Made by a program: the position numbers and the translations under genes
Source of the DNA: Catellatospora paridis
GTDB lineage: Bacteria > Actinomycetota > Actinomycetes > Mycobacteriales > Micromonosporaceae
Assembly: GCF_009720365.1 (NCBI RefSeq)
Contig: NZ_ML769313.1
Span: 1-64,000, forward strand
Length of the DNA stretch: 64,000 nt
Direction of reading: 5' to 3'
Notes under the pieces: model-generated
Seen by the model: the letters and a program-made list of their open reading frames with translations, nothing else
Told to the model about the DNA's origin: nothing
Databases searched by the model: none
Part shown: piece by piece, positions 27,843 to 39,542 of the stretch
How positions within the stretch are numbered: the stretch's first letter is position 1
Layout of the letters: every line of letters begins with the position of its first letter

Positions 27843-29360
27843 ATGGCTGACTTCGTGGGTGCGATCGATCAGGGGACGACGAGCACACGGTTCATGATCT
27901 TCGACCGGGGCGGCAACGAGGTCGGCAAGCACCAGCTGGAGCACAAGCAGTACCTGCCGCAGGCGGGCTGGGTGGAGCACAACCCGCTGGAGATCTGGGA
28001 GCGCACCAGCGCCGTCATCCGCACGGCGCTGGCCCAGCGCAAGCTGCAGGCCTCCGACCTGGCCGCGGTCGGCATCACCAACCAGCGGGAGACCACCGTG
28101 GTGTGGGACCGCAGGACCGGGCGGCCCTACTACAACGCCATCGTGTGGCAGGACACCCGCACCGACCGCATCGCCTCCGCGCTGGACCGCGACGGCCGTG
28201 GCGACACCATCCGGCGCAAGGCGGGGCTGCCGCCCGCGACGTACTTCTCCGGCGGCAAGATCCAATGGATCCTGGAGAACGTCGACGGCGTACGCGAGGC
28301 CGCACAGCGCGGCGACGCCCTGTTCGGCAACACCGACACCTGGACGCTGTGGTACCTGACCGGCGGCTCCGACGGCGGCGTGCACATCACCGACGTGACC
28401 AACGCCAGCCGCACCATGCTGATGGACCTGGAGACCCTCGACTGGGACGACGAGCTGCTGTCGTTCTTCGACATCCCGCGCGCGATGCTGCCGGAGATCC
28501 GGCCGTCGTCGGACCCGTCGTTGTACGGCATGACCAGGGCCGGCGGACCGTTCGCGGGGGAGATCCCGCTGCCCGCGTCGCTGGGCGACCAGCAGGCGGC
28601 CACGGTCGGGCAGGTGTGCTTCGCGCCCGGCGAGGCGAAGAACACCTACGGCACCGGTAACTTCATGCTGCTCAACACCGGCACCGAGCTGGTGCGCTCG
28701 AAGTCGGGCCTGCTGACCACGGTCTGCTACAAGTTCGGCGACCAGCCCGCGGTGTACGCCCTGGAGGGCTCCATCGCGGTGACCGGCTCGGCCATCCAGT
28801 GGCTGCGCGACCAGCTCGGCATCATCAGCGGCGCCGCGCAGAGCGAGTCGCTGGCCCGGCAGGTCGAGGACAACGGCGGCATGTACTTCGTGCCCGCGTT
28901 CTCCGGCCTGTTCGCGCCGTACTGGCGCTCCGACGCCCGCGGGGTGATCGTGGGCCTGTCCCGCTTCAACACCAACGCGCACCTGGCCCGCGCGGCCCTG
29001 GAGGCGATCTGCTACCAGTCGCGCGACGTGGTCGAGGCGATGGAGAAGGACTCCGGGGTCAAGCTGGACTTCCTCAAGGTCGACGGCGGCATCACCGCGA
29101 ACAAGCTGTGCATGCAGCTGCAGGCCGACATCCTCAACGTGCCGGTGAGCAAGCCGGTGGTCGCCGAGACCACGGCGCTGGGCGCGGCGTACGCGGCCGG
29201 GCTCGCGGTCGGCTTCTGGCAGAACACCGACCAGCTGCGCGAGCAGTGGCACGAGGACCAGCGCTGGCTGCCGACGTGGACCGACGAGCAGCGCGAAGAG
29301 GGCTACAAGGGCTGGAAGAAGGCCGTCGAGCGGACCCTGAACTGGGTCGAGGTCGGGTAA
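27843..29360 (+). CDS. glpK: Glycerol kinase
   Basis: 505 residues, full length FGGY kinase. N-terminal ATP site [16 protein letters not shown]; substrate-binding [13 protein letters not shown] and later [19 protein letters not shown] (C-terminal FGGY signature region). RBS AGGGAGAGG before ATG. Converts glycerol to glycerol 3-phosphate. Middle gene of glpF-glpK-glpD. Confidence 0.97.
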   Translation: MADFVGAIDQGTTSTRFMIFDRGGNEVGKHQLEHKQYLPQAGWVEHNPLEIWERTSAVIRTALAQRKLQASDLAAVGITNQRETTVVWDRRTGRPYYNAIVWQDTRTDRIASALDRDGRGDTIRRKAGLPPATYFSGGKIQWILENVDGVREAAQRGDALFGNTDTWTLWYLTGGSDGGVHITDVTNASRTMLMDLETLDWDDELLSFFDIPRAMLPEIRPSSDPSLYGMTRAGGPFAGEIPLPASLGDQQAATVGQVCFAPGEAKNTYGTGNFMLLNTGTELVRSKSGLLTTVCYKFGDQPAVYALEGSIAVTGSAIQWLRDQLGIISGAAQSESLARQVEDNGGMYFVPAFSGLFAPYWRSDARGVIVGLSRFNTNAHLARAALEAICYQSRDVVEAMEKDSGVKLDFLKVDGGITANKLCMQLQADILNVPVSKPVVAETTALGAAYAAGLAVGFWQNTDQLREQWHEDQRWLPTWTDEQREEGYKGWKKAVERTLNWVEVG

Positions 29361-29370
29361 GGGGCCCACG

Positions 29371-31071
29371 ATGGACGTCGTCGCGCTTTCCGCTGAGTCG
29401 CGCCGTCAGGCGCTGGCCGACATGGCCGCTCGTGAGCTGGACATCCTGGTGATCGGTGGGGGCGTGGTCGGCGCCGGAGCGGCACTGGACGCGGTGACCC
29501 GGGGCTTGACGACTGGGCTGGTCGAGGCGCGGGACTGGGCCTCGGGCACGTCCAGCCGGTCCAGCAAGTTGATCCACGGCGGCCTGCGCTACCTGGAGAT
29601 GCTGGACTTCGGCCTGGTCGCCGAGGCGCTGAAGGAACGGGCACTGCTGCTCACCCGCCTCGCCCCGCACCTGGTCAAGCCGGTGAAGTTCCTCTACCCG
29701 CTCACCCACCGCGTGTGGGAGCGGCCGTACGTCGGCTCGGGCGTGCTGCTGTACGACGTGATGGGCCTGGGCACCGGCAACGGCCGCGGGGTGCCGCACC
29801 ACCGGCACCTGAGCCACCGGCGGGCGCTGCGTGAGGCGCCGTGCCTGAAGAAGGCCTCGCTGGTCGGGGCAGTGCAGTACTGGGACGGCCAGGTCGACGA
29901 CGCCCGGCACACCATGACCGTGGTACGCACCGCGGCGTCCTACGGCGCGATGGTGGCCAACCGGGCCCGGATCACCGAGTTCCTGCGCGAGGGCGAGCGG
30001 GTCGTCGGCGCGACCGTCGAGGACGTCATCACTGGCGAGACCTACGACATCCGCGCCCAGCAGGTGATCAACGCGACCGGCGTGTGGACCGACGAGACAC
30101 AGCGTATGGCCGACACCCGCGGGCAGTTCCACGTGCGCGCCTCCAAGGGCGTGCACCTGCTGGTGCCGCGCGACCGCATCCAGTCGCGCACCGGGCTGAT
30201 CCTGCGCACCGAGAAGAGCGTGCTGTTCGTGATCCCGTGGGGCCGGCACTGGATCGTCGGCACCACCGACACCGACTGGAACCTGGACCTGGCCCACCCG
30301 GCGGCCACCGCGCGCGACCTCAAATACATCCTGGAGCACGTGAACTCGGTGTTGGTCACCAAGCTGACCATGGCCGACGTGGAGGGCGTCTACGCCGGGC
30401 TGCGCCCGCTGCTGGCGGGGGAGTCCGAGGAGACCAGCAAGCTGTCCCGCGAGCACCTGGTCGGGCACCCGGTGCCGGGCCTGGTGGTGATCGCCGGCGG
30501 CAAGTACACGACGTACCGGGTGATGGGCAAGGACGCGGTCGACGAGGCGGTGCGCAGCCTGGACCAGCGGGTGCCGGAGTCGATGACGCACGAGGTGCCG
30601 CTGGCCGGGGCCGAGGGCTACAAGGTGCTGTGGAACCGGCGGCACCTGCTGGCACAGGAGTCGGGACTGCACGTGGTGCGCATCGAGCACCTGCTCAACC
30701 GGTACGGCTCGATGATCCATGAGGTGCTGCGGCTGGTCGCCGATTATCCCGAGCTGGCCGATCCGCTGCCCGGAGCGGACGACTACCTGGGCGCGGAGGC
30801 TGTCTACGCGGCCTCGCACGAGGGCGCGCTGCACGTCGACGACGTGCTGGCCCGGCGCACCCGGGCGTCGATCGAGACCTGGTCGCGCGGGGTGCAGGCG
30901 GCCCCGACGGTGGCCCGCCTGATGGGCGGCGTGCTGGGCTGGTCCGACAAGGAGATCGAGGAGGAGATCGAGGTCTACACGGCGCGCGTGCAGGCCGAGC
31001 GGCAGTCGCAGCAGGAGCCCGACGACGAGTCGGCGGAGCAGGTTCGGCTGGCTGCCCCCGATCTTGGTTGA
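29371..31071 (+). CDS. glpD: FAD-dependent glycerol-3-phosphate dehydrogenase
   Basis: 566 residues. FAD motif VIGGGVVGAGAALDAV at about 27-42; SSRSSKLIHGGLRYLE is the GlpD/GlpO signature. C-terminal helical cap domain with IEEEIEVYTARVQAE. Oxidises glycerol 3-phosphate to dihydroxyacetone phosphate, linking with the Dha kinase product from the adjacent operon. Ten bases after glpK, so same transcript. Confidence 0.96.
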   Translation: MDVVALSAESRRQALADMAARELDILVIGGGVVGAGAALDAVTRGLTTGLVEARDWASGTSSRSSKLIHGGLRYLEMLDFGLVAEALKERALLLTRLAPHLVKPVKFLYPLTHRVWERPYVGSGVLLYDVMGLGTGNGRGVPHHRHLSHRRALREAPCLKKASLVGAVQYWDGQVDDARHTMTVVRTAASYGAMVANRARITEFLREGERVVGATVEDVITGETYDIRAQQVINATGVWTDETQRMADTRGQFHVRASKGVHLLVPRDRIQSRTGLILRTEKSVLFVIPWGRHWIVGTTDTDWNLDLAHPAATARDLKYILEHVNSVLVTKLTMADVEGVYAGLRPLLAGESEETSKLSREHLVGHPVPGLVVIAGGKYTTYRVMGKDAVDEAVRSLDQRVPESMTHEVPLAGAEGYKVLWNRRHLLAQESGLHVVRIEHLLNRYGSMIHEVLRLVADYPELADPLPGADDYLGAEAVYAASHEGALHVDDVLARRTRASIETWSRGVQAAPTVARLMGGVLGWSDKEIEEEIEVYTARVQAERQSQQEPDDESAEQVRLAAPDLG

Positions 31072-31090
31072 CCGGCTCTAATGTGATTTC

Positions 31091-32548
31091 ATGCGAATTG
31101 TCCCAGTGGTGCGTGATGTCAGGTTCTGGAGCGCCACGCTGCTGGCGGGCGCACTGCTGCTGGGCGGGTGCACGGGGTCGCCGCCGCCCGCCCAACCGGG
31201 GCCGATGGGCATCGAGCCCGGCCTGGAGGGCGACACCCCGGCCGAGGTCGACCTGGCCGGCATCGGCGACCCGTACTTCCCGAGCTACGGCAACGGCGGA
31301 TACGACGTCGCGTCGTACGCGCTGAAGGTGAAGTTCGACCCGGCCTCCGGGCGGCTCGACGGCACGGCCACCGTCAAGGCCAAGGCCACCGTGCCGCTGG
31401 ACCGCTTCCACCTGGACCTCATCGGCCTCACCGTGAACTCCGTCGTGGTCGAGGGGGATCCGGCCGAGGTCAAGCGGGACCGCGACGAGCTGGTGATCAC
31501 GCCGTCGAAGCACATCGACTCGGGGCAGGCGTTCACCGCCGTCGTCACGTACGGCGGCAACCCGGGGGAGACCCGCGAGCGCGACGCCGACCACAACGGC
31601 TTCTTCGTCGGGCGCGACGGCGCCGTCGCGGTCGGCGAGCCGCAGTCCGCGGCGGCCTGGTTCCCCGTCAACGACCACCCGCGGGACAAGGCGCTCTACA
31701 CCATCGACCTGACCGTGCCGAGCAAGCTCAGCGGGCTGAGCAACGGCGTGCTCAAGGGGAAGAAGACCGACGGCGACTGGACCACCTGGAGCTGGAACGT
31801 CACCTCCCCGATGGCCTCCTACCTGGCCACCATGGTCGTCGGCGACTACCGGGTGACGCAGACCGAGCACCGGGGCAAGCCGGTGATCTACGCGATCGCG
31901 TCGAGCGTCCCGGCCGGCGAGGCCGACCGCAACCTGGCGCGGACGCCCGAGGTCGCCGACTTCCTGGAGAGCCTGTTCGGGCCCTACCCGTTCGACGCGT
32001 ACGGCGGCATCGTGGTCGGCGACAACCGGGTCTCCGACGAGCTGGAGAACCAGACCCGCCCCATCTACCTGCCCAAGACCTGGCAGAAGGGGCCGGACAC
32101 GATCATCCTGGCGCACGAACTGGCGCACCAGTGGTTCGGCGACAGCGTCTCGGTGCAGAACTGGCGCGACATGTGGCTCAACGAGGGCTTCGCGACGTAC
32201 GCGGAGTGGCTGTGGGACGAGCACCAGGGCGGCCGCACCGTGCAGGAGCACTTCGACCGGCGCTACCGCGACCGCAAGGACCGGATGTGGCGGGTGCCGA
32301 CCGCCGACCCCGGCAGCGACGGCATCTTCTCCAGCAGCGTCTACGAGCGCGGCGCGATGACCCTGCACGCCCTGCGCAAGCTCGTCGGCGACGAGAAGTT
32401 CTTCACCATCATGCGCACCTGGACCGCCGAGCAGCGCGACGGCAACGCCAGCACCGCCGAGTTCGTGACCCTGTCCGAACGCATCGCCGGCCGCCCCCTC
32501 GACGCCTTCTTCCAACCCTGGCTCTACGGCAAGACCCGCCCCGAATAG
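31091..32548 (+). CDS. M1-family zinc metallopeptidase, lipoprotein
   Basis: 485 residues. Lipobox LLGGC with lipidated Cys27. Beta-sheet N-domain, then zinc site HELAHQWFGDS with His342 and His346 and the third ligand Glu365 (WLNEGFATY), 18 residues on, as in gluzincins. ELENQ near 315 corresponds to the GAMEN exopeptidase loop. It ends soon after the catalytic domain, lacking the large helical C-domain of PepN-type enzymes. Anchored on the outer membrane face, likely an aminopeptidase. Only 19 bp after glpD but functionally unrelated. Confidence 0.93.
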   Translation: MRIVPVVRDVRFWSATLLAGALLLGGCTGSPPPAQPGPMGIEPGLEGDTPAEVDLAGIGDPYFPSYGNGGYDVASYALKVKFDPASGRLDGTATVKAKATVPLDRFHLDLIGLTVNSVVVEGDPAEVKRDRDELVITPSKHIDSGQAFTAVVTYGGNPGETRERDADHNGFFVGRDGAVAVGEPQSAAAWFPVNDHPRDKALYTIDLTVPSKLSGLSNGVLKGKKTDGDWTTWSWNVTSPMASYLATMVVGDYRVTQTEHRGKPVIYAIASSVPAGEADRNLARTPEVADFLESLFGPYPFDAYGGIVVGDNRVSDELENQTRPIYLPKTWQKGPDTIILAHELAHQWFGDSVSVQNWRDMWLNEGFATYAEWLWDEHQGGRTVQEHFDRRYRDRKDRMWRVPTADPGSDGIFSSSVYERGAMTLHALRKLVGDEKFFTIMRTWTAEQRDGNASTAEFVTLSERIAGRPLDAFFQPWLYGKTRPE

Positions 32549-32577
32549 GACCGTGCGCTGCGCGCTTCCCCTGGTGC

Positions 32578-32640
32578 CGCACCTCTTAAAGAGTCGCGGC
32601 ACCAGGCATCTCTGGAGGCCGCGACTCTTTAAGAGGTGCG
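32578..32640. repeat. 23-bp perfect palindrome in convergent gap
   Basis: Arms 32578-32600 and 32618-32640 are exact complements over 23 bp (core TTAAAGAGTCGCGGC), loop 17 nt. The AT-rich centre TCTTAAAGA is unusual here. Lies between the M1 peptidase (+) and ClC gene (-); may act as bidirectional terminator or be a mobile palindrome. Confidence 0.8.
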
Positions 32641-32687
32641 AACAGGGTGCGCCGGGCGCGGGCCGCGGCGCTCGGCTGGGCGTGAGG

Positions 32688-34007
32688 TCAGGGCTGGCGG
32701 CGGCGGGTGAGGCCGTGTTCGACGAGCTGTTCGGTCATGAAGGCGACCACGGTGGCGATGAGGACGACCGGGGTCATGCTGAAGCCGGCCGGGCCCAGCA
32801 GCAGGACGACCAGGACCACGGCGCTGACGGGCAGCGGCAGCATGGCGACGGTGGCCGCGGCCATGCCGGCCGCCATCGCCGGGACCGCGCCGAAGCCGGG
32901 CAGCGGGCCGGCCAGCACGCCGAGCACGCCGCCCAGGGTCACCGCCGGGAAGATGGGGCCACCGCGCAGCGCGGCCAGCGACAGCGCGTAGCCGAGGCCC
33001 TTGAGCAGGACCAGGGCCAGCAGCGCGGTCTCCGGCCAGACCGTGGGGTCGGCCGCCATCGCCGCGAGCGTCTGCTGGCCCGACAGCGCGACCTCCGCCG
33101 GGGACCGCCCGGTGATCAGCGCGTACGCGGCCGCGCACGCGCCCACGCCGAGCGCGGCGAGCACGGTCAACTCCACCGGCCGGGCGGCCACCCGCGGGGC
33201 GAGGTGCTTGGCGAGCCCGCGTACCAGCCGGATGCCGACCGCGGCGACGACCGCCAGCGGCAGCGCCCACAGCAGGTCGCCGAGGTCGGGCCGGACGGGC
33301 ACGGCGGGGATCGGCAGGTTCAGCGAGCCGATGGGCAGGCCTGACCACAGGCCCAGGCCGGTGAACACGATCGAGCCGACGCCCGCCGCCAGCAGGCACG
33401 GGATCACCACCGCCGACAGCGCCGCACCGCTGAGCTGCACCATCTCGATCAGCAGTACGGCGGCGACCACCGGGCTGCCGAAGATCGCGGCGATGGCGGC
33501 CGCCGCGCCCGCCCCGCTGACGACCATCGCCGGGCGGCTGCCGGGCTCGATGCCGAAGACGTGCGCGGCCAGCAGCGCCAGCCCGCCGCCGCCGGCGATC
33601 AGCGGCGCCTCTGGCCCGAGCACCGCGCCCAGCGGCAGGCTGATCAGCGCCGCCACCAGCACCCAGGGCAGTTGCGCGGGGGTCGGCGGCGGGCCGCCCA
33701 TGCCGTCGGCTGGGGTGTGCCCGCCGTGGCCAGGGGCCCAGCGGGCCACCGCGCCGACGCCGAGGCCGGCGAGCGCCAGCAGCGGCAGCGGCCACCACCA
33801 GGGCGGGGTGTCCCCGCCGGTCAGCGCGTACGGGAGGTCGTGCCAGAGCCGGTGCTCGGCCCCGTGCAGCACGGCCAGGAAACCGAAGGCCACCAGCGAC
33901 ACCGGCACGCCCAGCAGCCCGGCGATCGCCAGGACCCGCAGATACTCCGGCCGCCGGACCAGCGCCGTCTCACGATCCGCTGACTCCTGCTGCGCCAAGT
34001 CCGACAT
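32688..34007 (-). CDS. ClC-family chloride channel/transporter
   Basis: 439 residues, about ten to twelve hydrophobic segments. ClC signatures: LGPEAPLIAGGGG (GxxGP helix N region) near 127 and GGPIFPAVTLGG (anion-site GxFxP) near 330. No cytoplasmic CBS domains. Membrane anion channel or Cl-/H+ antiporter; the gating Glu of the GKEGP motif aligns with Glu in GPEAP, which favours antiport (inference). Confidence 0.9.
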   Translation of the reverse strand: MSDLAQQESADRETALVRRPEYLRVLAIAGLLGVPVSLVAFGFLAVLHGAEHRLWHDLPYALTGGDTPPWWWPLPLLALAGLGVGAVARWAPGHGGHTPADGMGGPPPTPAQLPWVLVAALISLPLGAVLGPEAPLIAGGGGLALLAAHVFGIEPGSRPAMVVSGAGAAAAIAAIFGSPVVAAVLLIEMVQLSGAALSAVVIPCLLAAGVGSIVFTGLGLWSGLPIGSLNLPIPAVPVRPDLGDLLWALPLAVVAAVGIRLVRGLAKHLAPRVAARPVELTVLAALGVGACAAAYALITGRSPAEVALSGQQTLAAMAADPTVWPETALLALVLLKGLGYALSLAALRGGPIFPAVTLGGVLGVLAGPLPGFGAVPAMAAGMAAATVAMLPLPVSAVVLVVLLLGPAGFSMTPVVLIATVVAFMTEQLVEHGLTRRRQP

Positions 34008-34031
34008 GTCACCACGCTAGGCGGTCCCACC

Positions 34032-34958
34032 TCAGGATCTGGCGTAGACGGCGGATGACACCTCCAGCGCGTGCCGGTCCCAGCCGGCGAGCTCGGCCGC
34101 GGCCTCGTAGGTGCACTGCAGGAACGCCATCAGGGTCGCGTCCGGATCGTCGGCGGTGCGCACGACCTCGTACGGGAGCAGGAACTCGCCCAGTTCCATG
34201 TCGTAGACGGCCTGCTCGGGCAGGACCGGCCAGGCCTGGAAGCCGGGCGGCTCGGGGTAGGCGTACGAGTAGAACGCGCCCTCCGCGCCGCCGCCCGGCC
34301 AGAATCCGCAGCTGCTCACCTCGTGGTCATAGGCCAGCCGGCCGACCCGGTCGGGGCAGTTGGGCACTCCGCCCGGGTGCGGTGGCGCCTCCTCGCCGGA
34401 GAACCGGGTCACCGCGAGGTCCAGCGCGCCCCAGAACAGGTGCACCGGGCTCGCCTTGCCCTGGAAGCGGCCCCGGAACGCGGTGAACACCCGGTGCGCC
34501 TGCACCATCGCCAGCCAGAACCGGTGCGCGTACACCGGGTCGTAGGAGCAGTGCTGCTCGTCGTCGGCGAACGGGATCGCGACCGGCAGCTCCACCGGCC
34601 GGGCCATGATGTCGACCGGCATGCCGAGCGAGTCCAGCGCCTGCATCACGGCCGCGTAGAAGTCCGCGACGCTGCGCGGACGCAGCTCCACCTCACGGCT
34701 CTCGCCGCCGGTGGTGCGCAGGTCGAGCACGTGCCGCTGGAAGTCGAACGTGATCTCCAACCCGGCCGAGCCGTACGGCATCAGCGACGTGGTGAAGCCG
34801 CGCACGTCCACGTAGAGCGGCACCTGCCACCAGTGGTTGATCATCGGCTCCAGTGCCAGCCGCACCTTGCCCACCACCTGGGTCCACAGGTGCAGCGTGT
34901 CCCGTGTGTCCGACCACTCCGCCAGCGTCAAAGCCGGCCAGACGCCCTTGCTGGTCAT
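34032..34958 (-). CDS. DUF5996 family protein
   Basis: 308 residues, soluble. Family features: WPALTLAEWSDTRDTLHLWT start, NHWWQVPLYVDVRGF, SSCGFWPGG, and AFYSYAYPEPPGF. Occurs widely in actinobacteria and proteobacteria; function unknown. Monocistronic, 24 bp downstream of the ClC start on the same strand and divergent from the AAA ATPase (71 bp). Confidence 0.85.
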   Translation of the reverse strand: MTSKGVWPALTLAEWSDTRDTLHLWTQVVGKVRLALEPMINHWWQVPLYVDVRGFTTSLMPYGSAGLEITFDFQRHVLDLRTTGGESREVELRPRSVADFYAAVMQALDSLGMPVDIMARPVELPVAIPFADDEQHCSYDPVYAHRFWLAMVQAHRVFTAFRGRFQGKASPVHLFWGALDLAVTRFSGEEAPPHPGGVPNCPDRVGRLAYDHEVSSCGFWPGGGAEGAFYSYAYPEPPGFQAWPVLPEQAVYDMELGEFLLPYEVVRTADDPDATLMAFLQCTYEAAAELAGWDRHALEVSSAVYARS

Positions 34959-35029
34959 GTTCCCAGCATGCCGGAGCCGGTGCGGGCGCGGCGGCCGTTC
35001 GGCCGGGTCGGCGGCGTTACGGTCGGACG

Positions 35030-35779
35030 ATGGCGAAGGCGGCGGGCGGGTTCCTGCGGTGGGTGGAGCTGGACGACGACGGGGTGGATGCGGCGGCGTA
35101 CCCGTTCGCGCTGCCGGCGGTGGCGGGGCTGCGCAAGGCGGGGCGGCTGGAGCTGGACCCGAAGGTGACGTTCCTGGTCGGCGACAACGGCACCGGCAAG
35201 TCGACCCTGATCGAGGCGATCGCCGTGGCGGCCGGATTCAACCCCGAGGGCGGCTCGCAGAACTTCGACTTCGCCACCCGGGCCAGCGAGTCCGTGCTCG
35301 GCGAGCACCTGACGCTGGTCCGCGGGCTGCGCAAGCCGCGCACCGGGTTCTTCCTGCGGGCGGAGTCGTTCTACAACGTCGCCACGGAGATCGAGCGGCT
35401 GGAGGTGCAGGGCTCCTACGGCGGGCGCAGCCTGCACGAGCGCTCGCACGGCGAGTCGTTCCTGGACCTGGTCACGTTCCGGTTCGGGCCGCAGGGGCTG
35501 TACCTGCTCGACGAGCCGGAGGCCGCGCTGTCGGTGTACGGCTGCCTGGCCGTCATCGCGCGCATCCAGGAGCTGACGGCGCAGGGCTCGCAGTTCGTGA
35601 TCGCGACTCATTCGCCGATCCTGCTGGCCGTGCCGGGGGCACGGATCCTGCAGCTCGACGCCGGGGGCGGGATCACCCAGGTCGGGTTCGACGAGGCCGA
35701 GCCGGTGTCACTGACCCGCTCGTTCCTCGCCGAGCCGCAGCTCTACCTGCACCACCTGCTGTCCGGGCCGGACGCCTAA
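35030..35779 (+). CDS. AAA ATPase, ABC/SMC-like single protein
   Basis: 249 residues. P-loop VGDNGTGKST at 50-59, Walker B GLYLLDEPEAALS near 158-170, H-loop IATHSPILLA. No zinc hook or long coiled coil, so a compact OLD/ABC-like cytoplasmic ATPase (COG3910-type). Such ATPases occur in many contexts including defence, but there is no nuclease partner here. Its TAA overlaps the convergent methyltransferase stop by 4 bp. Confidence 0.88.
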   Translation: MAKAAGGFLRWVELDDDGVDAAAYPFALPAVAGLRKAGRLELDPKVTFLVGDNGTGKSTLIEAIAVAAGFNPEGGSQNFDFATRASESVLGEHLTLVRGLRKPRTGFFLRAESFYNVATEIERLEVQGSYGGRSLHERSHGESFLDLVTFRFGPQGLYLLDEPEAALSVYGCLAVIARIQELTAQGSQFVIATHSPILLAVPGARILQLDAGGGITQVGFDEAEPVSLTRSFLAEPQLYLHHLLSGPDA

Positions 35780-36441
35780 CCGCCGAGCCGGAACACGTTG
35801 ATGCGGCTCAGCTGCGCGTCGATGAAGGTCAGCGCGCTGCCCGCGTCGTAGGTCGCCACCTGGACCAGCTCCTTGGCGGGCAGGTAGTCCCGGCCCGGGT
35901 CGCCGACGTACACCGCCGCGCCCCGGTCGGCCGCCCGCCGCAGGAACGGCAGCACCCGCTCGGCCATCTCGTCGCTGTAGAAGACGTCGCCGGCCAGCAC
36001 CAGGTCGGCGTCGCCGCCGTCGCCGTCGAGCAGGTCGCCCTGTCGGCCTGTCACGGTCACCCCGTTGGCCCGCGCGTTGAGCTCGACCGCCGCGATGGCG
36101 TACGGGTCGATGTCGTTGGCGGTCACCGTGGCCGCGCCGGCCAGCCCGGCCGCGATCCCGACCAGGCCGGAACCCGCGGCGAGGTCGAGCACCCGGCGTC
36201 CGCGCGCCACCTCGGGATTGTCGAGCACATACCGTGCCACGCCCTGGCCGCCGGCCCAGGCGGACGCCCAGAACGGGGTGGGCATGGCCTGCCCTGCCTC
36301 GGCTTCCATCCGGGCCCACCACACGATCGCGTCGACCGCGAGGTGCAGGCGGATCTCGGGCACGAGGGGCACCGGAGTCAGCGAGAGCCGGTCGAGCGCG
36401 TCGCTGTGCGCCGGAAGTGTTTTGTCCTTGAGGTCATGCAT
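35776..36441 (-). CDS. Class I SAM-dependent methyltransferase (ETFB-type)
   Basis: 221 residues from ATG 36441 (MHDLKDKTLP); a longer start at 36525 is possible but adds non-conserved residues. SAM motif I VLDLAAGSGLVGIAAG, acidic AND at end of strand 2, motif IV LVLAGDVFYSDEM. Resembles nicotinamide N-methyltransferase/ETF-beta lysine methyltransferase-like proteins (PFWASAWAGGQGVARYVLDN). Target unproven. Ends tail to tail with the AAA ATPase. Confidence 0.85.
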   Translation of the reverse strand: MHDLKDKTLPAHSDALDRLSLTPVPLVPEIRLHLAVDAIVWWARMEAEAGQAMPTPFWASAWAGGQGVARYVLDNPEVARGRRVLDLAAGSGLVGIAAGLAGAATVTANDIDPYAIAAVELNARANGVTVTGRQGDLLDGDGGDADLVLAGDVFYSDEMAERVLPFLRRAADRGAAVYVGDPGRDYLPAKELVQVATYDAGSALTFIDAQLSRINVFRLGG

Positions 36442-36629
36442 TGCGTAATCAACGCGACCTGTCACTCGCCCAGCATGCCCGATGCGGCGCTCGATCGGTC
36501 GCAGAATCGCCCTGTTCGTCGGCAAAAGTCATCCTTCCCGTGCATGGCGCGCTAGGGTCAGCGGTTGTGGGGCAATGGCCGCACCGCGCAGTGCGGTGCG
36601 GGGAGTCGACGGCCCCGTGAGAGGGATTC

Positions 36630-36833
36630 ATGGCAACCGGCACCGTCAAGTGGTTCAACGCTGAGAAGGGCTTCGGCTTCATCGAGCAGGACGGCGGGGG
36701 TGCGGACGTATTCGTCCACTACTCCGCCATCTCCGGTGGCGGATACCGCGAGCTCCAGGAGGGCCAGCAGGTCGAGTTCGAGGTCACCCAGGGCCAGAAG
36801 GGCCCGCAGGCGGCCAACGTCCACCCGCTCTGA
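36630..36833 (+). CDS. cspA: Cold-shock protein (CspA family)
   Basis: 67 residues. RNP1 KGFGFI and RNP2 VFVHYSAI in a five-strand OB fold; start [14 protein letters not shown] is invariant. RNA chaperone, single-strand nucleic-acid binding. GAGAGGG before ATG. About 100-bp leader upstream. Ends at a strong 18-bp hairpin. Confidence 0.97.
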   Translation: MATGTVKWFNAEKGFGFIEQDGGGADVFVHYSAISGGGYRELQEGQQVEFEVTQGQKGPQAANVHPL

Positions 36834-36844
36834 TCAGTGCAGCA

Positions 36845-36885
36845 AAGGGCGTCCCCGTCACCGTACAGGTGACGGGGACGCCCTT
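36845..36885. terminator. 18-bp hairpin terminator between cspA and lon
   Basis: Perfect 18-bp stem AAGGGCGTCCCCGTCACC with complement, loop GTACA, 11 bp after the cspA stop and 18 bp from the lon stop; serves both convergent genes. Confidence 0.88.
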
Positions 36886-36903
36886 CCCGTTCGCCCCCGA
36901 GCG

Positions 36904-39267
<2,364 letters not shown>

Positions 39268-39289
39268 CGTCGACACCTGCCATTCTGAA

Positions 39290-39310
39290 CTTGAGTCTTA
39301 CCCACTCAAG
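39290..39310. promoter_or_regulatory. HAIR operator (HspR binding site) of lon
   Basis: CTTGAGT-N7-ACTCAAG, an exact match to the HspR-associated inverted repeat consensus, 23 bp upstream of the lon ATG. Indicates heat-shock derepression by HspR. Confidence 0.92.
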
Positions 39311-39391
39311 TCCAGGACGACCTTGGTTGTTCCCTCAACCAAACGGTGTGATCTACGCCACTCCCACATCGCGCACCCCGCGCGCCGCTTC

Positions 39392-39470
39392 AAGGTCATC
39401 CGACTTGCCAGGCAGTCGTGCGTATCTTGAAGCGGCTTTCGCGCAGGTGCCTGGCAAGCCGGACGTCAAG
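39392..39470. repeat. Intergenic palindromic repeat, family B copy 2
   Basis: 79 bp, same length as copy 1 (6941-7019). Arms 39392-39414 and 39448-39470 pair at 17 of 23 positions with core GACTTGCCAGGCA. Lies upstream of the lon promoter and downstream of the membrane protein gene ending at 39543. Confidence 0.75.
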
Positions 39471-39542
39471 GGCCACGCGGCGGTCGAGGCCGCGCGCCCC
39501 CGGCCGGATCGCGGGCTCGACTTCGCCAACTCCGGACGCGGG

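Noticed and set aside
35030-35779. AAA ATPase as part of a defence system (OLD/Gabija-like)
   Set aside because: No nuclease, TOPRIM or helicase partner beside it and flanked by ordinary housekeeping genes; kept as a general ATPase.
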